In this document: one piece after another, positions 1-8,791 of the stretch
Layout: every line of letters starts with the position of its first letter
Numbering within the stretch: the stretch's first letter is position 1
From: Candidatus Aminicenans sakinawicola JGI OTU-1
Lineage (GTDB): Bacteria; Acidobacteriota; Aminicenantia; Aminicenantales; Aminicenantaceae
Direction: 5' to 3'
Length of the DNA: 55,651 bases
NCBI GenBank assembly: GCA_000493965.1
Contig: AWNV01000011.1
Span: forward strand, 4,306-59,956
The notes under the pieces: generated by a model
The model's input: only the letters and a program-made list of their open reading frames with translations
The model's database searches: none
What the model was told of the DNA's origin: nothing
Program-made: the position numbers and the translations under genes

Positions 1-873
1 CATTGGTGTTGTACCTTTTCTCATGTCAAAACTTGAAGGGGAACCGCCAAAAATAACAGGAGATCCCTTTTTTGCAAGCTGACAAATGACAAGTCCAGAA
101 AGATTTTCCGTCACATGCTGAACAAGAGTCCCTGCAATAGTAACTGGTGAAGTGGCTCCTGTCATTCCCATCGATATGAGCTCCGATGGAATTCCAGCTC
201 TTGCACTGTCGATTAAGCTCTGTGTTGTAAGATTGCTCCATTTCAAAGGAGGGGAGGGGCAGGCGTCAAAAATAGCGAGTGGTTTGTCGGCAAGTTTCTT
301 TTCACTTCCTCTAACTGCAATGAGCATATCATGCATGGGTTTAAACCCTTCAACCCTGAAAGTGCCAGTTACAATTGGCTTTGTTGAGAATTGAAGAGCA
401 ATGAACATACGGTAGCTGTCAGAAATTATGTCAGGCACGTCTCCGCTTACAATCCCGGTGCTCTGGAAATGAATATTATCCAGGCAGTCAGTTAACCGGC
501 AGAATTTTATAAGATCTTCTGTAACTGCTTTCCGTTGCTTTTGTTCTTTGTGGTCAAAGATTGTAACAGCAGCTGAGCCTGGATCAAAGTGAACTTCGTC
601 ACCTCCAACCATAAACTCTTTTTCCCCAGCCCTGTCGTACATTGTAATGACAGAGGGAGTTGAAGATAGAGATTCTTCTACGAGTTTTGGTGTGATATAA
701 ACTCTTTTTGCTGTCTCATCAAGGCTCATACCTGCTTCCTGAAAGAGCTTTATAGCTTCTTTGTTTTCAACGAAAATCCCCTGTTTCTCCAGGATTACTA
801 ATGCCTCATCAATAATTTTTTGTATAAATTCATTATTTAAAAGCTTAATTTTTGGTCTTGTTGTTGTGATCAT
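1..873 (-). CDS. MttB-family (trimethylamine methyltransferase-like) methyltransferase, 3' end cut by window
   Basis: The minus strand is open from the ATG at 873 to the window edge (291 codons). The start has an AAGGA ribosome site just upstream and lies 10 bases after the corrinoid-protein gene, so the two are co-transcribed. The N-terminal pattern, with a VILEKQGIFVENKEAIKLF stretch and a later GGDEVHFDPGSAAVTIFD stretch, is that of the MttB superfamily, which moves a methyl group from a quaternary or tertiary amine to a corrinoid protein. True TMA methyltransferases carry pyrrolysine (an in-frame amber codon) in a part beyond this window, so I cannot tell whether this is a pyrrolysine enzyme or a non-Pyl type acting on glycine betaine, carnitine or proline betaine. 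The family is confident; the substrate is unknown. Confidence 0.88.
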   Translation of the reverse strand, partial: MITTTRPKIKLLNNEFIQKIIDEALVILEKQGIFVENKEAIKLFQEAGMSLDETAKRVYITPKLVEESLSSTPSVITMYDRAGEKEFMVGGDEVHFDPGSAAVTIFDHKEQKQRKAVTEDLIKFCRLTDCLDNIHFQSTGIVSGDVPDIISDSYRMFIALQFSTKPIVTGTFRVEGFKPMHDMLIAVRGSEKKLADKPLAIFDACPSPPLKWSNLTTQSLIDSARAGIPSELISMGMTGATSPVTIAGTLVQHVTENLSGLVICQLAKKGSPVIFGGSPSSFDMRKGTTPM

Positions 874-883
874 GGTTTTTTCC

Positions 884-1534
884 TTATTTTTTAATAAGAT
901 TTTCTGCGGCCTGAATTGCCGACATTGCGTTTTCTGCATAGCCGTCAGCACCAATATCATTAGCCCATTTCTGGTTGACAGGAGCTCCTCCTACCATAAC
1001 TTTAAACCGTGCTTTTAGATTTTTTTCTTTTAGCATCTCAATAAACTTTTTCTGCCCTAACATGGTTGTTGTCAGTAATGAAGAAAGGCAGATTAGATCT
1101 GCATTGACTTCATCCGCTCTTATTATAAATTTTTCTAATTTCACGTCATTTCCTAAATCCGTAACTTCGAAACCGTAAGCTGAGAGCATCGAAACAACAA
1201 GGTTTTTGCCTATATCATGAATATCACCTTCAATTGTACCGATAACGATTTTCCCTTTGGATTTTACTTTGATATTTGCTTTTTCTAATTCAGGCTGAAG
1301 GATGTTCATTGCGGCTTTCATGCTTTCTGCGCTCGTTATGAGTTCAGGAAGGAAATATTCTCCCTCTTCCCAAAGTCTTCCGGCTTCCTGAATTCCAGGA
1401 ACATAACCTTTTTCTATGATTTCATTGAGGTCCATATGTTTTTCAATGGCATCTCTTGCAAGGTTCTCAGCCATATTTTTATCCCCTTCTACAATTGCTT
1501 TTTCCATTCTGGATAATAGTGCTTCTTTACTCAT
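884..1534 (-). CDS. Corrinoid (B12-binding) methyltransferase protein, MttC/MtbC type
   Basis: This is a 216-residue protein of the usual length for the family. The N-terminal half is the helical cap domain. The C-terminal half is the Rossmann-like B12 domain with the cobalt-ligand motif EGDIHDIGKNLV; His106 is the lower axial ligand in known homologues. It accepts a methyl group from the cognate MttB-like enzyme encoded next and hands it to a second methyltransferase that is not adjacent here. It acts in the cytoplasm. The start is supported by AAGGAG upstream of the ATG. A reductive activase (RamA type) and a methylcobamide:tetrahydrofolate methyltransferase would be expected partners; neither is visible in this window. 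Confidence 0.93.
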   Translation of the reverse strand: MSKEALLSRMEKAIVEGDKNMAENLARDAIEKHMDLNEIIEKGYVPGIQEAGRLWEEGEYFLPELITSAESMKAAMNILQPELEKANIKVKSKGKIVIGTIEGDIHDIGKNLVVSMLSAYGFEVTDLGNDVKLEKFIIRADEVNADLICLSSLLTTTMLGQKKFIEMLKEKNLKARFKVMVGGAPVNQKWANDIGADGYAENAMSAIQAAENLIKK

Positions 1535-1714
1535 TTTTACTCCTTAAGTTTTGTATTCAACTTACATCTTTTTAATATTATTCTGATATATACAGAAAAA
1601 AATCAAGTGATAATTTTCAGTTTATTGGACAAAGGATAAAAGATTCTGTATTTTTAGAAGAGCTAAAATTAATAGGGAAAAATAACAGAAGAAAAATTAT
1701 ATTGAGGCAAGCTA

Positions 1715-2062
1715 ATGAAAGTCAAAAGATTTAAAGTAGATACATATTCAATAAAACTTTATGCAAATGACAGGAAAGGATCCAGAACCCGATGGGGAGA
1801 TAAAGTGATTGAAATTTATTCTGATGAAAAACATGTCGCAAGTGCTGTTTTTGCAAGGAAAGGCGCAACTGCGCCAGAACCTTATTTTTCGGATGGGAAG
1901 ATTTATTATTTTGCACAAGCCGACCAATATGAAGCAGTTATAAATTTATTGCGTTACGATAACCCTGTATACATTGTCTGGGAACCGGTTTATGACCCAA
2001 AAGAGCCAAATGATGGGGATGCATACTTTTACGTCGAAGGAAAAGTAATCCAGCAGAATTAG
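1715..2062 (+). CDS. Hypothetical protein, 115 residues
   Basis: I do not recognise this protein. It is small, soluble and rich in aromatic residues and strand-forming stretches (IYYFAQADQYEAVINLLRYD, then VYIVWEPVYDPKEPNDGDAY), without a signal peptide or transmembrane segment. Codon pattern and the adjacent coupled gene support it being real: its TAG stop is followed after one base by the next ATG. A weak GAGG-like ribosome site precedes the start. Its even beta-strand spacing suggests a single small beta domain, but no function can be assigned. Confidence 0.7.
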   Translation: MKVKRFKVDTYSIKLYANDRKGSRTRWGDKVIEIYSDEKHVASAVFARKGATAPEPYFSDGKIYYFAQADQYEAVINLLRYDNPVYIVWEPVYDPKEPNDGDAYFYVEGKVIQQN

Positions 2063-2063
2063 G

Positions 2064-2633
2064 ATGAAGTTCTGGAAGTCATTAAGAAGAAAACATAATA
2101 TGAATAGAAAAAGATTTCTGAAGAACATATTTAAAGGGATTATTGTAGGATTTATTTTAGTTCCAGTCTGTTCTGGATCAACGATTTGGAAAACATATGA
2201 AAGAATATCAGGTATTGAGAAAAATCCTGCTGAAGTCTTGAAGGAAATTTACAAAGAAGTAAAAGAACTTGGAGACAGTAATGATAAAGAATTCCTAAAA
2301 AGGGAGTTTTTTCTAGACCTGGACCATTGTCCTGCAAATCGAGAAGAACATCTTGTTGTTTTAATTCATACGGCTGACGACAGGGAAAAAATGATAGTCC
2401 AGGTGACTTATTTTGAACCCACAAGAAAAGACAGCTTGATAAATATTGCTAAAGACACAATGAGCATTTCGTGTTTTATTGAGGAAGATAAGATAAAAAT
2501 TGAAAAAAGCGACTATAAAGATAATGAGATAAAATATTTACTTAAAGAAATCTTGCAAGGTATCAGGGAAGAAAAAAAATTATTAAAGCTTATCGAACAA
2601 AAAAAAATATTCACATTAGATTATCGTCTTTAA
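2064..2633 (+). CDS. Hypothetical membrane-anchored or exported protein, 189 residues
   Basis: This gene is translationally coupled to the preceding small gene, starting one base after its stop. A basic N-terminus (residues 1-22, including MNRKRFLKN) leads into one hydrophobic segment (GIIVGFILVPVCSGS), so the product is anchored in or exported across the membrane. If translation begins at the internal ATG at 2100, the leader reads N-R-K-R-F-L-K, a near-match to the twin-arginine pattern with RK in place of RR. The rest is a charged alpha/beta domain with a lysine-rich C-terminal helix. I do not recognise the family. The pair 1715-2633 probably acts together. Confidence 0.65.
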   Translation: MKFWKSLRRKHNMNRKRFLKNIFKGIIVGFILVPVCSGSTIWKTYERISGIEKNPAEVLKEIYKEVKELGDSNDKEFLKREFFLDLDHCPANREEHLVVLIHTADDREKMIVQVTYFEPTRKDSLINIAKDTMSISCFIEEDKIKIEKSDYKDNEIKYLLKEILQGIREEKKLLKLIEQKKIFTLDYRL

Positions 2634-2701
2634 AACAGAGGACATGTCTCTCTGCATGAAATATAGCCAACTTAAATTGAATCTCTTATGCCCGACCAGA
2701 A

Positions 2702-2722
2702 CTAACCTGGATAATTCAGGCT
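2702..2722 (+). repeat. Repeat A core copy (palindromic variant)
   Basis: CTAACCTGGATAATTCAGGCT contains an imperfect palindrome (CCTGGATAATTCAGG). The same CTAACCTGGAT-type core recurs at 36962-36977 and 37824-37855, and inverted at 17367-17397. Here it sits just before the ribosome site of the symporter. Confidence 0.5.
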
Positions 2723-2736
2723 AAAGGAGCTCAAGC

Positions 2737-4300
2737 ATGAATTTCTCGCTAGTCGACTATACTGTTTTCATAGGATACATAATTTTTATAGTTACTTTGG
2801 GTCTATGGGTGTCAAAAGAAAAAAAAGGACACAAGAAAGACTCCAAAGATTATTTTTTAGCAAGCAAGGCCTTGCCGTGGTGGGCTGTCGGTGCTTCGTT
2901 GATTGCTTCGAATATATCGGCGGAACAGGTGATTGGGATGTCCGGTTCTGGGTATGTTATCGGACTTGCAATTGCTTCTTATGAATGGATGTCTGCGCTT
3001 ACATTGATCCTTGTTGCAAAATATTTTTTACCAATTTATTTAAAAAAAGGCATCTATACCATGCCTCAATTCTTAGAAATCCGGTTTGATAAACGAGTGA
3101 GAACAAGCCTGGCTGTATTCTGGCTGCTGGTTTACATTTTTGTGAATTTGACCTCTGTATTATATCTCGGGGCTTTAAGCCTTAAAACTATCATGGGAAT
3201 ACCGCTTATTTATGGTGTTGTTGGTTTGGCTCTCTTTTCATCCATTTACACGATATACGGAGGACTAAAAGCAGTTGCCTGGACAGATGTTGTGCAGGTC
3301 ATTTTTCTAGTCGGTGGTGGATTGGTTACAACTTATCTTGCACTGAACGCGGTTAGCGGAGGTGGAGGCATCTTTGCCGGAATGAGTGAACTCATTAAAC
3401 AAGCACCTGAAAAATTTGATATGATTTTAAGCACTTCCAATCCGCATTATAAAGAATTGCCCGGGATTGGCATACTCATAGGGGGGATGTGGATTGCCAA
3501 CCTTTTTTTACTGGGGATGCAATCAATATATTACACAGCGTGCATTAGCTTCGAAGAATCTGAAGCAGGCACAACACGGTCTGGCATTTGCCGGCTATTT
3601 GAAACTTCTAATGCCTTTAATCGTGGTCATACCTGGGATTGCTGCTTTTGTGCTCGGAGCAAATATTGCACCTGATCAATCATATCCATGGTTGTTAAAT
3701 AATTTTATCCCTATAGGTTTTAAAGGATTGGCATTTGCTGCCTTAATTGCTGCCATAGTATCTTCCTTGAGTTCTATGGTTAACAGTACTGCCACAATAT
3801 TTTCAATAGACATCTATAAACAAATTATTAAAAAAGACGCTTCAGAATCTCAACTTGTTAAGACTGGCCGGATTGGAAGTGCAGTTGCATTGCTTATAGC
3901 GGTTTTGATAGCTCCTACACTTACGACTCTGGAACAGGCATTTCAGTTCATTCAGGAATTTACTGGTTTTGTCAGCCCCGGAATACTTGCAATATTTATC
4001 TTCGGGCTTTTCTGGAAAAGGGCTACATCAAATTCAGCTTTATTGGCAGCGATCCTGACTATTCCTTTATCAGCCGGCTTTAAATATTTCACGCCTGGAA
4101 TGGCCTTCATGGATCGAATGGGTGTTGTGTTTATAGTTTTGAGTGTAGTCATAATAGCCGTAAGCCTTTTTGAGTCGAAAGAAAATCATCCAAAGGCTAT
4201 TTATATAGAAAAAGGACTCTTTAAAACAGATGGCGCATTCAATACTGCAGCGATTGGAATCTGCGCTATTCTAGCTGTCTTATATATAATTTTCTGGTAG
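2737..4300 (+). pseudogene. SGLT-type sodium/galactose (glucose) symporter, frameshifted
   Basis: Two overlapping reading frames together spell one solute:sodium symporter closely resembling Vibrio SGLT. The first frame carries the N-terminal half (ASNISAEQVIGMSGSGY, then TVFIGYIIF and other membrane segments) up to GGMWIANLF. The second resumes with YWGCNQYITQRALASK and continues through VSSLSSMVNSTATIFSIDIYK to the C-terminus. The break is in a run of seven T at 3503-3509; removing one T restores the family sequence across the junction. The pathway fits, because galactokinase begins 5 bases after the end. The cause could be a recent inactivating insertion, phase variation at the homopolymer, or a sequencing error. 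A -1 slippery heptamer is present in phase but would shift in the wrong direction. Confidence 0.9.
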
Positions 4301-4305
4301 AGACA

Positions 4306-5469
4306 ATGAAAGTTAAAGCTATACAAAGCAAATTTAGGGATATTTTTCATGAAGAGCCTTTATTGATACGCTCACCAGGAAGAGTCAATCTCATAGGTGA
4401 ACATACAGATTATAATGAAGGTTTTGTGCTTCCTGCTGCCATAGACAAAGAGATTATCCTTGCTTTAAGACCATCAGGGAAATTAAAAAGCAGCTTATAT
4501 GCTGCAGATTTGAATGACTACTTTGAATTTCAAATCGATTCGATAAAAAAATTTGATAACGGATGGCCTAACTACCTCTTAGGTGTTGTAAATCAGCTCC
4601 AAAAGCAAAGCTATAAAATCGAAGGATTCAATTGTGTATTCGGCGGTGATATTCCTGTTGGCGCTGGGTTATCCTCTTCAGCAGCCATTGAAGCTGGACT
4701 GGCATTTGCACTTAATGAAATATTTGGGCTTGGAATTGATAAATTAAATTTGGTTAAGATGGCCCAAAAGGCAGAGAATGAATTTGTTGGAGTGCAGTGC
4801 GGTATCATGGATCAATTTGTTAATATTTTTGGAGCCAAAAATAAGGCATTGAAATTGGACTGCCGTTCACTTGTTTATGAGTATTATCCATTTGTGCTTG
4901 ATGATGTATCCATTGTATTATGCGATACTCAAGTATCACATTCTCTTGCCTCTTCAGAGTACAACATTAGAAGACAGCAGTGTGAAAGAGGTGTAATTGC
5001 CTTACAAAAAACAAATCCAAATATACGCAGTCTGCGCGATGTTACTATTGAGATGTTAGAATCACATAAGGATATAATAAACCCTATAAGTTATATACGC
5101 TGCTTTTATGTAATTTGCGAAAACAATCGTCTTATCGCAGCATGTGATGATTTAAAAAAGGGCGATTTAAAAGCATTCGGCGAAAAAATGTACCTGACAC
5201 ATACTGGTTTAAGGGATAACTATGAAGTTAGCTGTCCTGAGCTGGACTTTTTGGTGGATCTTACATTGGATATTGATGATGTGCTGGGCTCTAGAATGAT
5301 GGGAGGTGGTTTTGGAGGCTGCACTATTAATTTAATAAAGCAGGAAGATTTAGACGAGATAATCAAGGAAATTCAAATAATGTATAAATTTAAGTGGGGG
5401 GGAAATTTAAAAGTATATGTTACTAATATTGAAGCAGGAACATCCATAATCAAATATGAAAATTCTTAA
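4306..5469 (+). CDS. galK: Galactokinase
   Basis: This cytoplasmic GHMP-family kinase phosphorylates alpha-D-galactose at C1 with ATP, the first step of the Leloir pathway. The length of 387 residues is normal. All three family motifs are visible: the galactokinase signature near residue 23 (GRVNLIGEHTDYNEGFVLP), the glycine-rich ATP loop near residue 115 (PVGAGLSSSAAIEAG) and motif III near the C-terminus (MGGGFGGCTINL). The gene follows the broken SGLT-type symporter by 5 bases, which points to a galactose uptake and activation operon. GalT and GalE are not present nearby. The downstream side joins abruptly to a decayed gene fragment starting 3 bases after the stop. Confidence 0.96.
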   Translation: MKVKAIQSKFRDIFHEEPLLIRSPGRVNLIGEHTDYNEGFVLPAAIDKEIILALRPSGKLKSSLYAADLNDYFEFQIDSIKKFDNGWPNYLLGVVNQLQKQSYKIEGFNCVFGGDIPVGAGLSSSAAIEAGLAFALNEIFGLGIDKLNLVKMAQKAENEFVGVQCGIMDQFVNIFGAKNKALKLDCRSLVYEYYPFVLDDVSIVLCDTQVSHSLASSEYNIRRQQCERGVIALQKTNPNIRSLRDVTIEMLESHKDIINPISYIRCFYVICENNRLIAACDDLKKGDLKAFGEKMYLTHTGLRDNYEVSCPELDFLVDLTLDIDDVLGSRMMGGGFGGCTINLIKQEDLDEIIKEIQIMYKFKWGGNLKVYVTNIEAGTSIIKYENS

Positions 5470-5471
5470 GA

Positions 5472-5967
5472 TGGCAGGACAATGGTTCCTATCTTGGTCC
5501 AAGTACTAAAAGGGGAGGTGGCCCTATCAGACTCGAGGACTGGCAGAGTGTAGGGGACGGTGATGGCATGTATAATGTATTTGACACAAGCAACAACCGC
5601 TATATCTATAATGAATCCCAGTTTGGCCCCCTTTCACGATTGGATCTGAAAACAGGCGAGAGAAAAAGTATCGCCTATCAAAGAATAAACAATAAACTAC
5701 GCTGGAACTGGAATTCTCCGATATTGGTTTCTCCTCACAACAGTGATGTTATTTATCACGGCGGTAATATACTCGTAAAATCTCCTTATCGCGGTGAATA
5801 CTGGGAGGATGAAACGGTATGCTTCTTATGGATACCGCATGCAGATGGATATTAACTATACACATATTCCTGCACAATTTGGAGAATACAAGATTGTTCT
5901 AACTGCAGGCGGACAAGAATTTGTTAAGTATGCATCGATTCTCAGAGACCATTGGTACGATAAATAA
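5472..5967 (+). pseudogene. Decayed remnant of a BNR-repeat / sortilin-like propeller gene
   Basis: One frame from 5475 reads QDNGSYLGPSTKRGGGPI, then continues with DGDGMYNVFDTSNNRYIY and LRWNWNSPILVSPHNSDVIY. These match the corresponding stretch of the intact 985-residue propeller encoded at 19001-21958 (GGPSR..., FRFNWNTPIVISPHNPRTIY). A second frame from 5839 reads FGEYKIVLTAGGQEFVKYAS, which is the C-terminal domain of the same family (GEYRVTMAVNGKTYTSTITI). The N-terminus, much of the C-terminal half and the continuous frame are lost. It abuts galactokinase directly, so a deletion probably fused the two. No functional product is expected. Confidence 0.85.
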
Positions 5968-6150
5968 TAATTCTCCTTTTAGCATTCTGATTCTTTTTCA
6001 AGTAAAAAAGGTAGATTGATAAAACCATTATACAATGCATATTTACAGTTAAGAGAAAATATAAAATTAAATAAATTCTAAAGCTTATCTAACCTGAGTA
6101 TATAAGATCGCTTTCTATAATAAATATTCAGAGTAGTCGATGTACTTTAT

Positions 6151-6178
6151 CGGACACTTTTTGTCCGGTAGCGGACAG
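6151..6178 (+). promoter_or_regulatory. Candidate enhancer-binding-protein site (CGGACA inverted repeat)
   Basis: CGGACA-CTTTT-TGTCCG (6151-6167) is a perfect inverted repeat, followed at 6171-6178 by another half-site, GCGGACAG. It lies about 60-75 bases upstream of the sigma-54-like promoter at 6228, the usual place for an activator of sigma-54 RNA polymerase. The role is inferred from the symmetry and position. Confidence 0.6.
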
Positions 6179-6227
6179 TCTATTTATATGTTCTCATATC
6201 TTACTCCTGAGTATAGTCAATAATTGT

Positions 6228-6243
6228 TGGCATAGTTTTTGCA
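6228..6243 (+). promoter_or_regulatory. Sigma-54 (RpoN) -24/-12 promoter
   Basis: TGGCAT-AGTTT-TTGCA matches the TGGCAC-N5-TTGCA consensus with correct spacing and one change in the -24 box. It is on the strand of the permease gene, which starts 138 bases downstream. Confidence 0.68.
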
Positions 6244-6380
6244 TTATTTGTATTTATGTATAAACATAGACAATGACTGAGGTTCGATTTGATGTTTGAG
6301 TCCTTCGTAATCAAGAATGAAACTTTTCACCTAAAAAAACACCCTTAACTATAAGGCCATTTGTCTTCTGGGAGGAGATC

Positions 6381-8777
6381 ATGTTTAAAAACTACATCAA
6401 AGTGGCTTTTCGGAATATCATGAGAACAAAATTATTTTCCCTTATCAATATTACAGGGCTGGCGATCGGGATGGCAGGGACGCTAATGATTCTGATGTAT
6501 GTATCCAATGAGTTGAGCTATGAGAACTTCCACAAAAACCGGAAACATATATACCGGGTTTCTGTAGACTTCGGAGATAAGAACAACAAGATGCGGTTTG
6601 CAGGGGTTATGCCGGCACTTGGACCTGCACTCATTGAGGAAATGCCTGAAGTCTTGAATGCTGTCCGATTTGTGCAAGATGCTCATCCAGTTCTTGAGTA
6701 TGGAGAAAAGAAATTTCATGAACAGAATTTTTTCTTTGCCGACCCGTCCGTCTTTGACATTTTTTCCTTCTCCTTAGTGAGAGGGAGTAAAGAATCGGCA
6801 TTACGGAATCCATTTTCGATGGTTATTACAGAGGAGATGGCAGGGAAATTCTTTGGTGAGAAAGATCCGATGGGAAAGACAGTGTTATACAACGACGAAC
6901 ACCCAATGCAGGTTACTGGAGTCATCAAGAATATACCAGTCAACACGCACCTGAAATGTGATTTCCTTGTATCTTATTCGAGTCTGGACTCACTCGGCAG
7001 AACTCCAGAGAAGCCATGGAATGTTTGGGGAGACACTTATACATATCTTTTTCTTAAAGAAAATACATCCATAAGCGAGCTAATATCCAAGATGCAAATT
7101 TTGCTTGAAAAGAACACCAGTGAAAATTTTGCTAGAATGATTGATTTCGGACTGCTGAAGCTAACAGATTTACACATGAAATCAAAGGCCATCGTGGATC
7201 TGGCTCCGAGAGGCAACATGACCTATGTATATGTTTTTTCCTCTGTTGCTTTTCTCATTCTTCTCATCGCATGTTTTAATTTTATGAACCTGTCCACGGC
7301 ACTCTCATTGAAACGGATGAAAGAGGTCGGTATGAGAAAGACCCTTGGAGCCAGACGCTATCAGATCGTCAAGCAGTTCCTAGGCGAATCTTTGGTTATC
7401 ACTTTGTTTGCCGGTGTTCTGGCTTTAGCAATTTTTGAATTGTTCTATCCTGTTCTAAACTCGTTCTTGGAAAACAGGCTGCCAATCGGACAGCAAAATT
7501 TCAGGTATCTTTTTGGAATGATTCCTCTGATTGTCATCATAGTCGGCATCCTGGCTGGAAGTTATCCGTCGTTTTTTATATCAAGATATCGCTCGATTCA
7601 TGCCTTAAGAAGCAGGTATGCGCCTATCTCAAGAAGGTCTTTTTTCAGAAAAAGTTTGGTCATCACTCAGTTTGCTATGGCAGTCATCCTGATCATCGGT
7701 ACAATCGTGATCCTCAAACAGTTGGATTTTATGAAAAACAGCGACTTAGGGTTTAAAAAAGAAAATGTAGTAGTAATCAATTTCAGGCCTCAAAATCCCG
7801 AGTTTAAGGGCAAATATTCTGTTCTGAAAAATGAATTCCAGCAGCACCCCCAGGTTATCAGTGTTGCAGGTGCCTACACTGTTCCCGGTCGAATCAGCAA
7901 AGAAACTAAAAGCATTCAGAGAAAAGCGGGAACTTCAATACAAAATTTCTTGATTCAGGCTATATCTGTGGATTTTGATTATGTTAACACAATGGGGATA
8001 GAAATCGTTGAAGGACGAAATTTCTCGAGGAGTATGATCACTGATGAAAGGTCCGGTATATTGCTCAATGAAGAGGCTGTGAAAGAATTTAATCTGAGCG
8101 ACCCTGTCGGAGAAAAATTCCAGGTGCCCGGATCTGGAGGAATTAGAGAAATGACTGTCCTGGGTGTAGTCAAAGATTTTAATGTCTATTCTTTAAAGCA
8201 GAAAATCGAACCACTCATGCTTTACATCAACCCAGACTATTTCTATACCATTGCCGTTCGCATTCGACCGGAGAACAACCAGAGAACCATTGCCTATTTG
8301 GAAAAGACATGGAAAAGCATCCTTCCAGACAGCCCGTTTAATTACAGCTTTCTTGAGGATTTCTATGAACGGCTGTATGCTTCTGAAGAAAAGGTCAGCC
8401 AACTCCTCACTCTATTTTCAGGTCTTGCCATCTTTGTTGCCTGTCTAGGTTTATTCGGGCTTGCTTCCTTCATGGCTGAGCAGCGGCACAAGGAAATTGG
8501 TATAAGAAAGGTTTTGGGTGCAGATGTGCCCAAGATTGTGTTATTTTTCTCCAAAGATTTCACAAAAAATGTGTTAATTGCTAACCTTTTATCCTGGCCT
8601 TTGGCTTATTATGCTATGAACAGATGGCTTCAGAACTATGCATACCGGATAAACATAGGAATATGGCCGTTTCTCGCTGCGGGAATAGGAGTGCTTTTTA
8701 TCGCCCTATTGACTGTAAGTTATCAGGCGATCAAAGCCGCCTTGGCCAATCCTGTGGATTCCCTTCGGTATGAATAA
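6381..8777 (+). CDS. MacB/FtsX-like ABC transporter permease
   Basis: This 798-residue inner-membrane protein has the duplicated MacB-type layout: an N-terminal membrane helix (LFSLINITGLAIGMAG), a large periplasmic domain, three membrane helices near residues 285-400 (FtsX core), then a second half with its own helix, periplasmic domain and FtsX core, ending in NPVDSLRYE. There is no ATPase domain, so it needs a separate ATP-binding partner that is not encoded nearby. The start follows GGGAGGAG. It is a paralogue of the permease on the opposite strand at 9067-11475, with the same start (KNYxKxAxRNI) and end. Transcription is probably sigma-54-dependent and activator-controlled. Substrate unknown; peptides, lipids or stress signalling are all possible. 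Confidence 0.9.
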   Translation: MFKNYIKVAFRNIMRTKLFSLINITGLAIGMAGTLMILMYVSNELSYENFHKNRKHIYRVSVDFGDKNNKMRFAGVMPALGPALIEEMPEVLNAVRFVQDAHPVLEYGEKKFHEQNFFFADPSVFDIFSFSLVRGSKESALRNPFSMVITEEMAGKFFGEKDPMGKTVLYNDEHPMQVTGVIKNIPVNTHLKCDFLVSYSSLDSLGRTPEKPWNVWGDTYTYLFLKENTSISELISKMQILLEKNTSENFARMIDFGLLKLTDLHMKSKAIVDLAPRGNMTYVYVFSSVAFLILLIACFNFMNLSTALSLKRMKEVGMRKTLGARRYQIVKQFLGESLVITLFAGVLALAIFELFYPVLNSFLENRLPIGQQNFRYLFGMIPLIVIIVGILAGSYPSFFISRYRSIHALRSRYAPISRRSFFRKSLVITQFAMAVILIIGTIVILKQLDFMKNSDLGFKKENVVVINFRPQNPEFKGKYSVLKNEFQQHPQVISVAGAYTVPGRISKETKSIQRKAGTSIQNFLIQAISVDFDYVNTMGIEIVEGRNFSRSMITDERSGILLNEEAVKEFNLSDPVGEKFQVPGSGGIREMTVLGVVKDFNVYSLKQKIEPLMLYINPDYFYTIAVRIRPENNQRTIAYLEKTWKSILPDSPFNYSFLEDFYERLYASEEKVSQLLTLFSGLAIFVACLGLFGLASFMAEQRHKEIGIRKVLGADVPKIVLFFSKDFTKNVLIANLLSWPLAYYAMNRWLQNYAYRINIGIWPFLAAGIGVLFIALLTVSYQAIKAALANPVDSLRYE

Positions 8778-8791
8778 CTTTTAATTCGAAT

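Noticed and set aside
3503..3510. T-TTT-TTA slippery heptamer as a programmed -1 frameshift in the symporter
   Set aside because: The two symporter frames need a +1 shift (loss of one base). A -1 slip leads into a third, unrelated frame, so the heptamer cannot explain the gene.
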